A stretch of DNA of 64,000 nt from Pseudotabrizicola formosa. Lineage in GTDB: Bacteria > Pseudomonadota > Alphaproteobacteria > Rhodobacterales > Rhodobacteraceae. The position numbers and the translations under genes are program-made. How positions within the stretch are numbered: position 1 is the stretch's first letter; each line of letters starts with the position of its first letter. The stretch is from NCBI RefSeq assembly GCF_002900965.1, contig NZ_PJOM01000002.1, positions 806,001 through 870,000 of the forward strand. Reading direction: 5' to 3'. Shown here piece after piece: positions 29,273 through 37,544 of the stretch. The notes under the pieces were generated by a model. It was not told the origin of the DNA. It saw nothing but the letters and a program-made list of their open reading frames with translations, and did no database searches.

Positions 29273-29857
29273 ATGGACCTGTCGCTGTCATCCCTGCTGT
29301 CGCTGGCGCGCTTTACGGTGCAGAATCCGCGGGAGGGCGCACGCATGGTGATGGGGGCCAACCTTCCCATCGCCGCACGCTGGGTGGCGCTGGCGCTGAT
29401 GGCGGTGATCTCGGCCATTCTGGCGCATCTGGCCTTTGCGCTGATGCCGGCAGAGGTGCGTTCGGCGATGGACGGGGCGATGTCGAGCCCGCTCACCAGC
29501 GCCATCATGCAGGGCGCGCTGATGCTGACGGCGGTTTTTGTCATGCATGCGGTGGGCCGGTGGCGCGGCGGCAAGGGCCGGTTCGAGGATGCGCTGATCC
29601 TGATGATCTGGCTGCAGTTCATTCTGCTGATCCTGCAGGTGGTGCAGATCGTCATACAAGTGATACTGCCGCCGGCATCCGTGCTGGTAGGCTATGTCTC
29701 GATCGGCATTTTCCTTTGGCTTCTCAGCAATTTCGTTGCTGAACTTCACGGATTCTCTTCGGTGTTGATGACCTTTCTGGGCGTGGTGGTGACCCTGTTT
29801 GCCATCGGTTTCGTCCTGGCATTGCTGCTGATCCCCTTTGTGGGGCCCATGATATGA
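29273..29857 (+). CDS. YIP1-family membrane protein (suf operon, second copy)
   Basis: A 194-residue protein with about five membrane segments. The start LARFTVQNPREGARMVMG is the typical YIP1 opening in this order, and GRWRGGKGRFEDALILMIWLQ matches the conserved core of YIP1 (GGKGSFR-like) proteins. It starts directly after the preceding gene's stop and overlaps sufS by four bases. The two adjacent genes may encode a membrane pair. No known link of YIP1 proteins to Fe-S assembly is established to my knowledge. Confidence 0.8.
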   Translation: MDLSLSSLLSLARFTVQNPREGARMVMGANLPIAARWVALALMAVISAILAHLAFALMPAEVRSAMDGAMSSPLTSAIMQGALMLTAVFVMHAVGRWRGGKGRFEDALILMIWLQFILLILQVVQIVIQVILPPASVLVGYVSIGIFLWLLSNFVAELHGFSSVLMTFLGVVVTLFAIGFVLALLLIPFVGPMI

Positions 29858-31080
29858 CGGCCCTCGACATCACCCGGCTGCGGGCCGATTTCCCGATCCT
29901 GTCGCGGCAGGTGAACGGCAAGCCCTTGGTCTATCTGGACAACGGGGCCTCGGCGCAAAAGCCGCAATGCGTGATTGACGCGGTGACCACGGCCTATTCG
30001 ATGGAATATGCCAATGTTCACAGAGGTTTGCACTACCTTTCCAACCTTGCGACTGACAAGTACGAAGCCGTGCGCGGGATCATCGCCCGGTTTCTGAATG
30101 CGGCGTCAGAGGAAGAGATTGTCTTTACCACCGGCACGACCGAAGCGATCAATTTGATCTCTTATGCCTGGGCTGCACCGCGGTTTGAACCGGGCGATGA
30201 AATCGTGCTCAGCATCATGGAGCATCACGCCAACATCGTCCCCTGGCATTTCCTGCGCGAACGGCAGGGGGTGGTGCTGAAATGGGTGGAGTGTGACGCC
30301 AATGGCGATCTGGACCCGCAGGCGGTGATCGACGCCATCGGTCCGCGCACCAAACTGGTGGCGGTCACCCAGATGTCGAATGTGCTGGGCACCGTGGTGG
30401 ATGTTGCCAGCATCTGCCACGCCGCGCGGGCGCGGGGGGTTGCGACTCTGGTCGATGGGTCGCAATCGGCGGTGCATATGCCGGTGGATGTGCAGGCCAT
30501 GGGCTGTGATTTCTTTGCCATCACCGGACATAAGCTATACGGGCCAAGTGGTTCCGGTGCCATCTTCATCCGCCGTGACAGGATGGCCGAGATGCGGCCG
30601 TTCCTGGGTGGCGGTGACATGATCCGCGAGGTTGGGCGCGAGACGGTCACCTACAATGACCCGCCGATGCAGTTTGAGGCAGGCACGCCGGGCATTGTGC
30701 AGCAGACGGGGCTGGGCGTGGCCTTGTCCTATCTGATGGACATCGGGATGGAGCGGATCGCGGCGCATGAGCGGCAGTTGCGCGACTATGCGCAACAGCG
30801 GCTGTCCGGCCTCAACTGGTTGAACATTCAGGGCAATTCGGCCAGCAAAGGCGCGATCTTCAGCTTCACGCTGACCGGTGCGGCGCATGCGCATGACATA
30901 TCGACCATCCTCGACAAACGCGGCATCGCGGTGCGCGCGGGCACGCATTGTGCCATGCCGCTGATGGCGCATATGGGTGTGGGTGCCACGTGCCGCGCGT
31001 CCTTTGCGATGTACAACACGCAGGCCGAGGTCGATGCGCTGGTCAACGCGCTGGAGTTCTGCCACGAGATCTTTGGCTGA
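29854..31080 (+). CDS. sufS: Cysteine desulfurase SufS
   Basis: A 408-residue group II cysteine desulfurase. FPILSRQVNGKPLVYLDNGA begins the fold, ITGHKLYGPSGSGAIFIR carries the PLP lysine and RAGTHCAMPLM the active cysteine. SufS gives persulfide to a carrier (SufE or SufU); neither gene is in the window. It closes the operon iscR-iscS-sufB-sufC-sufD-yip1-yip1-sufS. The usual downstream suf genes (sufT, A-type carrier) are absent here, since a tRNA gene follows. Confidence 0.95.
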   Translation: MTALDITRLRADFPILSRQVNGKPLVYLDNGASAQKPQCVIDAVTTAYSMEYANVHRGLHYLSNLATDKYEAVRGIIARFLNAASEEEIVFTTGTTEAINLISYAWAAPRFEPGDEIVLSIMEHHANIVPWHFLRERQGVVLKWVECDANGDLDPQAVIDAIGPRTKLVAVTQMSNVLGTVVDVASICHAARARGVATLVDGSQSAVHMPVDVQAMGCDFFAITGHKLYGPSGSGAIFIRRDRMAEMRPFLGGGDMIREVGRETVTYNDPPMQFEAGTPGIVQQTGLGVALSYLMDIGMERIAAHERQLRDYAQQRLSGLNWLNIQGNSASKGAIFSFTLTGAAHAHDISTILDKRGIAVRAGTHCAMPLMAHMGVGATCRASFAMYNTQAEVDALVNALEFCHEIFG

Positions 31081-31126
31081 GAGCGGATTTTTTTGCCAAG
31101 GCAGGTCCGCAACAATTCCTTTCCCG

Positions 31127-31155
31127 TTGCAGGGCCGCGCCAAGGCCGCTATAGA
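31127..31155 (+). promoter_or_regulatory. Promoter of the tRNA-Arg gene
   Basis: TTGCAG (31127-31132) and TATAGA (31150-31155) are separated by exactly 17 bases and lie 11 bases before the tRNA's first base, a good fit for a stable-RNA promoter. Confidence 0.65.
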
Positions 31156-31165
31156 CCGACCCAAG

Positions 31166-31242
31166 GCACCCATAGCTCAGCTGGATAGAGCGTTGCCCTC
31201 CGAAGGCAAAGGTCGCACGTTCGAATCGTGCTGGGTGCACCA
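31166..31242 (+). tRNA. tRNA-Arg (anticodon CCG)
   Basis: A full cloverleaf: acceptor GCACCCA with TGGGTGC, D-arm GCTCAGCTGGATAGAGC, anticodon arm TTGCC-CTCCGAA-GGCAA with anticodon CCG, T-arm GCACG-TTCGAAT-CGTGC, discriminator A and encoded CCA (31240-31242). CCG reads CGG, arginine. A promoter stands just upstream; no clear terminator follows. Confidence 0.97.
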
Positions 31243-31345
31243 CTTCCAAAAAGCGTTCAGAAGGGATGACGAGGCCGGTCGATGGTGTCGGATATAATTA
31301 ACCGATAATGCATATTATGTAATATAAGGATGCTGGCAGACGGCG

Positions 31346-32506
31346 TCAGACCACCGCCAGCTCACGGAACGCGCGGCCATCGATCATGCGCGCTGCGGAA
31401 AGATCGCTCAGGTCAAGGGTCTGCCAGCCACCGGTCAGGATGTGTTCGGCCAGGCCGCGCCCCACGGCGGGCGCTTGCTGCAAGCCGTGGCCGGAAAAGC
31501 CGTTGCACAGCACCAGGTTCGGCACCTCGGGATGCGGGCCGAGAATGGCGTTCTGGTCCAGCGTGTTATAGGCGTAATGGCCCACCCAGTGCCGCACCAC
31601 CTTGACCGCATCAAAGCCCGGCGCGCGGGCATACAGCTGTTCCCAGATCACATCCTCGAACAGATGCAGGTCGGGTTCGAAATCATCTGGCGCACATGGG
31701 CCGTCATCTTGCGGCACTGTGGCGGTGATCCAGTGGTTTTGCTCGGGCCGCAGGTAGAATCCGGCATCGACCAGCAAAGGCGCATCCGGGTGGCGCGCAT
31801 TGGGCGCGTCGATGACAAACACCGTGCGCTTGCGCGGCTCCACCGCCAGGGTCAGTCCTGCCATTCGGCAGACCTCGGCCGCCCGGGTGCCGGCGGCATT
31901 CACGGCAAAGCGGCACGACACCTCTCCGGCCTTTTCCAGCATCACGCCTGCCACCTTCCCGCCTGCCATGCGCAGCCCTGTGACCCGGTCGGTCACAAAG
32001 CGCGCGCCTTGCGCCTTGGCCTGCGTGCGCAAGCCCGACAGCAGGCCCATATTGTCAAACCAGCCCTCCCCCGTCGCGCCAAAGCTGCCGGCGGTCAGGT
32101 CGTCGACCTCCAGCCATGGGAAGCGCGCCTTGATCTGGTCCGGCGTCCAGACCTCGGTGGCAGCCCCATGGGCACGCTGCATCTGTGCCACATCCTGCAG
32201 GGTGGCCGCCCCTTCCACGCTTTGCGCCAGAAACAGATAGCCCTGTTCCTTCAACCCCAGATCAAGGCCCATCCGGGCCTTGAAGTCGCGGATGAAGCCG
32301 ATGCCAAAGCGCGAAATCTCCACATTCACCGCCGTGGTGAATTGTTGCCGGATCGACGCCACCGAAAGCGCTGTCGAGGCGCGGGCAAAGCTGGGGTCCT
32401 GTTCGACCACCAGCACCTCAAGGTCCGGCTGCATCAGCGTCAGCCAATAGGCCACCGATGCCCCCATCACCGCTCCGCCGATGACCACCACATCCGCCTG
32501 CATCAT
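31346..32506 (-). CDS. FAD-dependent oxidoreductase (DAO/sarcosine oxidase type)
   Basis: A 386-residue flavoprotein of the DAO family. The Rossmann motif VVVIGGAVMGASVAYWL is near residues 5-21; ASTALSVASIRQQF and CNGFSGHGLQQAPAVGRGLAE near the C-terminus are family stretches that bind FAD. Such enzymes oxidise N-methyl amino acids or D-amino acids. No transporter or other catabolic gene is adjacent, so the substrate is open. It is divergent from the LuxR-type gene, separated by 108 bases. Confidence 0.85.
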   Translation of the reverse strand: MMQADVVVIGGAVMGASVAYWLTLMQPDLEVLVVEQDPSFARASTALSVASIRQQFTTAVNVEISRFGIGFIRDFKARMGLDLGLKEQGYLFLAQSVEGAATLQDVAQMQRAHGAATEVWTPDQIKARFPWLEVDDLTAGSFGATGEGWFDNMGLLSGLRTQAKAQGARFVTDRVTGLRMAGGKVAGVMLEKAGEVSCRFAVNAAGTRAAEVCRMAGLTLAVEPRKRTVFVIDAPNARHPDAPLLVDAGFYLRPEQNHWITATVPQDDGPCAPDDFEPDLHLFEDVIWEQLYARAPGFDAVKVVRHWVGHYAYNTLDQNAILGPHPEVPNLVLCNGFSGHGLQQAPAVGRGLAEHILTGGWQTLDLSDLSAARMIDGRAFRELAVV

Positions 32507-32614
32507 GCGCCCTTCTCAGAATCACAGGAATTTGACCAAATTGCCAAGGAGGGTTAGAACAACTGTCAGGGGTAAGGACAAGATACCTTCACAGGTAGAA
32601 TGATAGGGAACAGG

Positions 32615-33397
32615 ATGACGGCAGTTCTGCCGCTTATGTCACGCATTGCCGAATCTGCTACCGTGGATGAGGTCTGGGGCCTTGCGTCGGGATTCTTCGG
32701 CAGTCTTGGCTTTGACCGCGCCAATTATGGCTTCACCCGGTTTTTGCACAAGCGCAATGTCGGGGACCCGGATGACGCCATTTTCCTGACCACCTGCGGG
32801 GCCGATTATGCCCGGTTCTACTTTCAGAACGGCTTTTACGCCCGCACCCCGGTGTACCGTTGGGCGGTGTCGAATGTCGGGGCCTGCACCTGGAAATGGG
32901 TCCGCGATGCCTATGACGCCGGCCAGCTGACGCCCGAGGAAATGGATGCCGTGCGGCAGAACCTGGCCATTGGCGTGGTGGCCGGTGTTTCGGTCAGCTT
33001 TCCCGAGGCGTCCACCCGGTCCAAGGGGGCGCTGGGTCTGATTGCCAATGTCGGCATCAGCCCGGATCAGGTTGAGGCGATCTGGGAGCGGCATCGCGAT
33101 GAACTGATGGCGGTGGCCCATCTGATGCATCTCAAGATCATCACCCTGCCCCAGCCCGCCGCCAAGCGCAGCCTGACCGAGCGTCAGCGTCAGGCGCTGG
33201 AATGGGTGGCTGATGGCAAGACCACACAGGATGTGGCGATGCTGATGGAAGTGTCTCCTGCCATGGTGGAAAAACACCTGCGACTGGCCCGTGAAGCGCT
33301 GCAGGTCGAGACGACGACTCAAGCTGTTGCAAAAGCTTCCCTTTTGAACCTGATTTTCCAGCGCGTGCCAAAGGCCCCGATGGTAGGGAAATCCTGA
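32615..33397 (+). CDS. LuxR-type regulator with autoinducer-binding-like domain
   Basis: A 260-residue regulator with an N-terminal autoinducer-binding-like domain and a C-terminal LuxR helix-turn-helix (LTERQRQALEWVADGKTTQDVAMLMEV is its core). The start ATG 32615 has AGGGA five bases upstream; ATG 32600 is an alternative. The Asp-Pro pair that binds acyl-homoserine lactone in TraR is Thr78-Pro79 here (YARTPVYRW). No luxI gene is in the window, so this is a LuxR solo; its ligand may differ from homoserine lactones. Confidence 0.83.
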   Translation: MTAVLPLMSRIAESATVDEVWGLASGFFGSLGFDRANYGFTRFLHKRNVGDPDDAIFLTTCGADYARFYFQNGFYARTPVYRWAVSNVGACTWKWVRDAYDAGQLTPEEMDAVRQNLAIGVVAGVSVSFPEASTRSKGALGLIANVGISPDQVEAIWERHRDELMAVAHLMHLKIITLPQPAAKRSLTERQRQALEWVADGKTTQDVAMLMEVSPAMVEKHLRLAREALQVETTTQAVAKASLLNLIFQRVPKAPMVGKS

Positions 33398-33518
33398 CTT
33401 ACGCTACGTCAGATTTCAACGCATGGTAGCCTTGTTCCGTAAGTGGTCGCCTTCGGGCAATGGAACGGCCAGTGGCAGGCAATGCATTTTCATTGCTGTG
33501 CCTCTTGTCACCGTATCG

Positions 33519-33549
33519 GCCCTTGGGAACCCCAGTCCCTTGGGCTTTT
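33519..33549 (+). terminator. Likely terminator of the LuxR-type gene
   Basis: GCCC / GGGC and GGG / CCC pair around a TT/TT internal loop, with a 9-base apical loop and TTTT directly after. It is 122 bases past the stop codon. Confidence 0.45.
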
Positions 33550-33558
33550 AAATCTGGC

Positions 33559-33676
33559 GGGAGCGTCAATTACCGGTGTGATCGTCAGACTGTTCCGCTT
33601 GTGCCCTGTCCTCATCCCCATTGGTGCGGTGCAAGCATTTTACGGTGCGTCCCTTCAGGGGCGCACCGTTTCTTTT
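33559..33676 (+). ncRNA. Candidate small RNA between luxR-like gene and tsf
   Basis: Two hairpins in a row: a 9-bp stem GCTTGTGCC / GGTGCAAGC (33597-33605, 33628-33636) with a 22-base loop containing the C-rich CCTCATCCCC, then a 12-bp terminator stem (33642-33653, 33658-33669) followed by TTCTTTT. This is the layout of alphaproteobacterial sRNAs with an anti-Shine-Dalgarno loop. A weak promoter, TTGGGA (33523-33528) and TTTAAA (33547-33552), would give a start near 33559; the 5' end is uncertain. It could also be the tail of the luxR-like message. Confidence 0.35.
33642..33676 (+). terminator. Strong Rho-independent terminator
   Basis: ACGGTGCGTCCC / GGGGCGCACCGT forms a 12-bp stem with loop TTCA, followed by TTCTTTT. 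It is 245 bases past the nearest plus-strand stop codon, which hints at an independent transcript. Confidence 0.85.
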
Positions 33677-33724
33677 GGGTCCGGCGCTGATCGGTGCCCC
33701 CTGCCCTTTGCAGCGCTTTGCCAA

Positions 33725-33751
33725 GAAAAAGGGCGGCCCGGAGGCCGCCCT
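33725..33751 (-). terminator. Terminator of rpsB-tsf
   Basis: On the minus strand AGGGCGGCC / GGCCGCCCT with loop TCCG runs directly into TTTTTC, 24 bases after the tsf stop. Confidence 0.9.
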
Positions 33752-33774
33752 GTTCCAGTCGGGTTCGGCTGATA

Positions 33775-34683
33775 TCAGCCCTGAACCATTTTTGCGACTT
33801 CTGCCGCGAAATCTTCTTCTTTCTTCTCGATGCCTTCGCCAACCGCCACGCGGGCATAGCCCACGATTTCAACACCGGCCTCTTTGGCGGCCTGTTCGAC
33901 CGTCAGGTCGGGGTTGATGACGAAAGCCTGACCCAGCAGCGTGTTCTCGGCCAGGAACTTCTTCATCCGGCCCGGGATGATGTTCTGGGTGATCACGTTT
34001 TCCGGCTTCGGCTTGGCCGAGGTTGCGTTTTCTTCCAGCGCCTTGGCGGTCTGCACGGTCAGCTCACGTTCCACCACAACCGGGTCCATCGTGGCTTCGG
34101 ACAGCGACAGGGGTGCGGTGGCCGCGATGTGCATGGCGAACTGCTTGCCAACGGCCTGCGCCTTGTCAGCCGGGCCGTTCAGCGCCACCAGAACACCGAT
34201 CTTGCCCATGCCTTCGGCGGCGGAGTTATGCACATAGGACACAACGGTTTCGCCTTCGAGGATGTGCATGCGGCGGAAGGTCATGTTCTCGCCGATACGG
34301 GCGATGGATTCCTGGATCACGTCATCCACGGTCTTGCCGTTCAGATGCGCGGCCTTCACCACTTCGACCGAATCGCCTGCGGTCAGGGCAACATTGGCCA
34401 CATCACGCACCAGCGCCTGGAAATCGGCGTTCTTGGCGACAAAGTCGGTTTCCGAGTTGATCTCGACAGCGACGCCCTTGCCGGTGGTCACAGCCACGCC
34501 GACCAGACCTTCGGCGGCAACACGGTCGGCCTTCTTGGCAGCCTTGGCCAGACCCTTGGTGCGCAGCCAGTCCACGGCAGCGTCCATGTCGCCATTGCTT
34601 TCGGTCAGGGCCTTTTTCACGTCCATCATGCCTGCGCCGGTGGATTCGCGCAGTTCTTTCACCATTGCTGCGGTGATTGTCAT
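33775..34683 (-). CDS. tsf: Translation elongation factor Ts
   Basis: A 302-residue EF-Ts, the nucleotide exchange factor for EF-Tu. The start ATG 34683 gives [20 protein letters not shown], the usual N-terminus with UBA-like domain, and has GGGAGA upstream. [21 protein letters not shown] and the [10 protein letters not shown] motif that contacts EF-Tu are present. It follows rpsB with 77 bases between, containing a GC-rich hairpin. Confidence 0.98.
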   Translation of the reverse strand: MTITAAMVKELRESTGAGMMDVKKALTESNGDMDAAVDWLRTKGLAKAAKKADRVAAEGLVGVAVTTGKGVAVEINSETDFVAKNADFQALVRDVANVALTAGDSVEVVKAAHLNGKTVDDVIQESIARIGENMTFRRMHILEGETVVSYVHNSAAEGMGKIGVLVALNGPADKAQAVGKQFAMHIAATAPLSLSEATMDPVVVERELTVQTAKALEENATSAKPKPENVITQNIIPGRMKKFLAENTLLGQAFVINPDLTVEQAAKEAGVEIVGYARVAVGEGIEKKEEDFAAEVAKMVQG

Positions 34684-34715
34684 GGTCAGTCTCCCGAATT
34701 CCATAAAATGGGGTT

Positions 34716-34736
34716 GGCGGGGGTTATCCCCCCGCC
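34716..34736 (-). terminator. Hairpin between rpsB and tsf
   Basis: Stem GGCGGGGG / CCCCCGCC with a short loop in the spacer, without an immediate U-tract on the minus strand. It may attenuate transcription into tsf or stabilise the rpsB message. Confidence 0.4.
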
Positions 34737-34760
34737 ATGTCACAAATTGACGACAGCCAA

Positions 34761-35528
34761 TCAGGCTTCGGCAGCTTCTTCCAGCGCGTCTTCGGCAGGC
34801 GCTTCTTCCAGCGCGCCAAGGTCAACGCCCGCCGCGCCCATCTGGGCCGACATGCCGTCAAGCGCTGCGCGGGCGATCAGCTCGCAGTACAGAGCAATCG
34901 CGCGGGCCGCGTCGTCATTGCCGGGGATCACGTAATCCACGCCCTTGGGCGAGCAGTTGGTGTCGACCACGGCCACAACCGGAATGCCCAGCTTCTTGGC
35001 TTCCAGAATCGCCAGATCTTCCTTGCCCACATCGATGATGAAGATCAGGTCCGGCGTGCCGCCCATTTCGCGGATGCCGCCAAGCGACGCCTGCAGCTTG
35101 GCCTGGTCGCGTTCCATGCCAAGACGTTCTTTCTTGGTCAGGCCTTCAGCACCGGATGCCAGACGCTCGTCGATCTGCTTCAGACGCTGGATCGAGGCCG
35201 AAATGGTTTTCCAGTTGGTCAGCGTGCCGCCCAGCCAACGGTGGTTCATGTAGAACTGTGCGCAACGCTCGGCTGCTTCGGCGATCGGCTTTTGCGCCTG
35301 ACGCTTGGTGCCGACGAACAGGATGCGGCCGCCCTTGGCAACCGTATCGCGCACGACCTTGAGCGCCTGATCCAGCATCGGAACGGTCTGCGTCAGGTCA
35401 AGAATGTGAATGCCGTTGCGGTCGCCGTAGATGTATTCGCCCATCTTCGGGTTCCAGCGCTGTGTCTGGTGACCGTAGTGAACGCCAGCTTCAAGCAGCT
35501 GACGCATGGTAAATTCTGGGAGCGCCAT
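34761..35528 (-). CDS. rpsB: 30S ribosomal protein S2
   Basis: A 255-residue ribosomal protein S2. The start ATG 35528 gives [20 protein letters not shown], the normal N-terminus; AAAAGGA lies nine bases upstream, and ATG 35534 is a possible alternative. [35 protein letters not shown] and [16 protein letters not shown] are family stretches. It is followed by tsf, the standard rpsB-tsf pair. Confidence 0.98.
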   Translation of the reverse strand: MALPEFTMRQLLEAGVHYGHQTQRWNPKMGEYIYGDRNGIHILDLTQTVPMLDQALKVVRDTVAKGGRILFVGTKRQAQKPIAEAAERCAQFYMNHRWLGGTLTNWKTISASIQRLKQIDERLASGAEGLTKKERLGMERDQAKLQASLGGIREMGGTPDLIFIIDVGKEDLAILEAKKLGIPVVAVVDTNCSPKGVDYVIPGNDDAARAIALYCELIARAALDGMSAQMGAAGVDLGALEEAPAEDALEEAAEA

Positions 35529-35596
35529 GTCCATGTATCCTTTTCCGGTTTGCGCCTCGGCAAGTGTTCTCAGGGTTTCCCCCAACCGGTGGACCA

Positions 35597-35615
35597 GACG
35601 GGATGTCTCCCCGTC
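35597..35615 (-). promoter_or_regulatory. Hairpin in the rpsB leader
   Basis: GACGGG / CCCGTC with a 7-base loop, about 70-90 bases upstream of the rpsB start, in the untranslated leader. S2 leaders are autoregulatory in several bacteria; whether this one is so is not shown by sequence. Confidence 0.3.
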
Positions 35616-35731
35616 ATGGCCCGCACCTGCCTGTGAAGTGGCGTGTCGTTACCCCTATCGCTGTAGAATGGCAAGGGCGAACCTTGTGCTGCAGTGCAGA
35701 AAGACTAGAATGATCGAAAAGGAGACCGCGC

Positions 35732-36748
35732 ATGGCAACCAAGATCAATCTGGCCCTGCAGGGCGGCGGCGCGCACGGGGCCTTTACCTGGGGCGTGCTG
35801 GACCGGCTGCTGGAGGATGACAGCATCGAAATTGCCGCGATTTCCGGCACCTCGGCGGGGGCGCTGAACGCGGCGGCACTCAAGGCCGGCATGATCAGGG
35901 GCGGGCGCACGGGCGCGCGCGCCTCGCTGGCCCGGCTGTGGCGCGATGTGGCGCGGGTGTCCGATCTGCGCATCCCCGAATGGATGCAACCGATGGCACC
36001 GGGGTTTGAGGCGCTGGGGCAGCTTGCCCTGTCGATGGCACCGTTTTCACCGGCGGGGCTGGCCGCGCAGGTCTACACACCCTACGCCTGGGGTCCGATG
36101 TGGCGCAATCCGCTGGAACGCATCGTGCGGCGGCTGGATTTCAGCCAGGTCTGTGCCGATGAGGGCCCGCGCCTGTATATCGGGGCGACGCGGGTGGACA
36201 CCGGCCGCATCCGCATCTTTGCCGGCGACGAGATCACGCCAGAGGCGCTGATGGCCTCGGCCTGTCTGCCAACCGTGTTTCAGGCGGTAGAGATTGACGG
36301 CCATGCCTATTGGGATGGCGGCTATGCCGGCAACCCCGCACTCTGGCCGCTGTATCAGCCCGATCTGCCCGATGATGTGGTGATCGTCTCGATCAATCCC
36401 TTCCTGCGGGAAGGGGTGCCGAAAACCCCGATCGAGATTCAGAACCGGATCAATGAAATCAGCTTCAATTCGGCGCTGCTGGGGGAATTGCGCGCCGTGC
36501 ATTTCGTGCGCCGCCTGCTGCGTGACGGGCGGCTGGAAAGCGGCACGATGAAGGGGATCCGTACCCATCTGATCAGCGATGAGGCCTTGATGACCGAGAT
36601 GACCGGGTCCAGCAAGATGTCGCCCTCGCCGACCTTGATTGCACGGCTGCGGGCGGCGGGTCATGCCGCGGCGGATGGCTTTCTGGAGGCGCATGGCAAA
36701 AAGCTGGGGGATGAGGCCAGCTTTGATCTGGCTGCGCTATTTGGCTGA
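35732..36748 (+). CDS. Patatin-like phospholipase
   Basis: A 338-residue patatin-family lipid acyl hydrolase. The oxyanion glycines GGGAHGAF are at residues 11-18, the nucleophile elbow SGTSAGALN carries Ser40 and the catalytic Asp is in WDGGYAGNP near residue 195. No signal peptide is evident. AAAAGGAGA lies nine bases before the start. The stop overlaps the converging DUF502 gene by 12 bases. Members occur near PHB genes in this order, but none is directly adjacent. Confidence 0.9.
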   Translation: MATKINLALQGGGAHGAFTWGVLDRLLEDDSIEIAAISGTSAGALNAAALKAGMIRGGRTGARASLARLWRDVARVSDLRIPEWMQPMAPGFEALGQLALSMAPFSPAGLAAQVYTPYAWGPMWRNPLERIVRRLDFSQVCADEGPRLYIGATRVDTGRIRIFAGDEITPEALMASACLPTVFQAVEIDGHAYWDGGYAGNPALWPLYQPDLPDDVVIVSINPFLREGVPKTPIEIQNRINEISFNSALLGELRAVHFVRRLLRDGRLESGTMKGIRTHLISDEALMTEMTGSSKMSPSPTLIARLRAAGHAAADGFLEAHGKKLGDEASFDLAALFG

Positions 36749-37456
36749 CGGATTGCGCACCGTGACCCCGGCGGCATCCTTGCCGTTGGGGTAGACCAGC
36801 CCGGCCGAGATGATCAGCTTGGCCGCGTCTTCCACCTTCATGTCCAGATAGACCACATCCTTTTCCGGCACATAGAGCAAAAACCCCGAGGTCGGGTTCG
36901 GCGTGGTCGGCAAAAACACCGAAATCACGTCCAGATAGCCTTCATGGTTCAGCTTGGCCTGCAACTCGCCCTTGGCGCGGGTCGAGACAAAGCCGATGGC
37001 CCAGATATGTTCCTTGGGATATTGCACCAGACAGGCGCGTTCAAAGCTGCTCTCGTTTTGCGAAAACACGGTTTCGGCAATCTGCTTCAACCCGTTGTAG
37101 AGCGAGCGCACCACTGGCATCCGGTCCACCAGACCTTCGGCCCAGGTCAGGAACTTGCGCCCGATGAACCCCTTGCCCAGCCAGCCGACAAAGACCGTGA
37201 ACACCAGAAACACCGCCACGCCGACACCGCGCACCGGAATGGTGGCCTCCGGCCCGAACCATTGCCGCACCAGAGCATCGGGCTTCCACGGTCCGGGGAT
37301 CAGCGGCAGGATCCAGCCGTCAATCCAGCCGATGACGGTCCAGATCAGATAGATGGTCAGCCCGATGGGCAGAACCACCACCAACCCGGTCAGGAAGGAC
37401 GAGCGCAGGCCCGCAAGCAGGCTTTTGCGTTTGGTGTGTGGTGCGTGCTCTGACAT
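36737..37456 (-). CDS. DUF502 family membrane protein
   Basis: A 239-residue inner-membrane protein of the DUF502 family. Two N-terminal membrane segments (near residues 18-38 and 73-93) precede a soluble domain with RSLYNGLKQIAETVFSQ, VQYPKEHIWAIGFVS and VFLPTTPNPTSGFLLYVPE, all characteristic. Role unknown, although family members have been tied to membrane stress. It stands alone between psuG and the patatin gene. Confidence 0.88.
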   Translation of the reverse strand: MSEHAPHTKRKSLLAGLRSSFLTGLVVVLPIGLTIYLIWTVIGWIDGWILPLIPGPWKPDALVRQWFGPEATIPVRGVGVAVFLVFTVFVGWLGKGFIGRKFLTWAEGLVDRMPVVRSLYNGLKQIAETVFSQNESSFERACLVQYPKEHIWAIGFVSTRAKGELQAKLNHEGYLDVISVFLPTTPNPTSGFLLYVPEKDVVYLDMKVEDAAKLIISAGLVYPNGKDAAGVTVRNPSAK

Positions 37457-37496
37457 GATCCCTCGCTGGTGGGGACATAGTTAGGCAAGGGCCGGA

Positions 37497-37522
37497 GGCT
37501 GCACAATGGCACTTGTGCAGCC
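37497..37522. repeat. Perfect 10-bp inverted repeat between psuG and the DUF502 gene
   Basis: GGCTGCACAA and TTGTGCAGCC flank a 6-base loop. No T-run follows on the minus strand, so it may be a Rho-assisted terminator for psuKG or an operator for the DUF502 gene, which starts 41 bases away. Confidence 0.45.
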
Positions 37523-37544
37523 AAACCCTTCCACCACACGAATT

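Larger units (their letters stand above)
33398..33774. other. Intergenic region with terminators and a candidate sRNA
   Basis: This 377-base gap lies between the converging LuxR-type gene and tsf. It holds no convincing coding sequence. It does hold a likely LuxR-gene terminator (33519-33549), a candidate small RNA ending in a strong terminator (about 33559-33676), and the minus-strand terminator of tsf (33725-33751). Confidence 0.7.

Noticed and set aside
32585-32596. ACCT-TCAC-AGGT as a lux box before the LuxR-type gene
   Set aside because: Too short and partly within the translation start region; the CTGT-N10-ACAG pattern of a lux box is missing.
33443-33772. Short open frames in the gap between the luxR-like gene and tsf
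   Set aside because: They run through terminators and hairpins, lack ribosome-binding sites and have no recognisable protein pattern.
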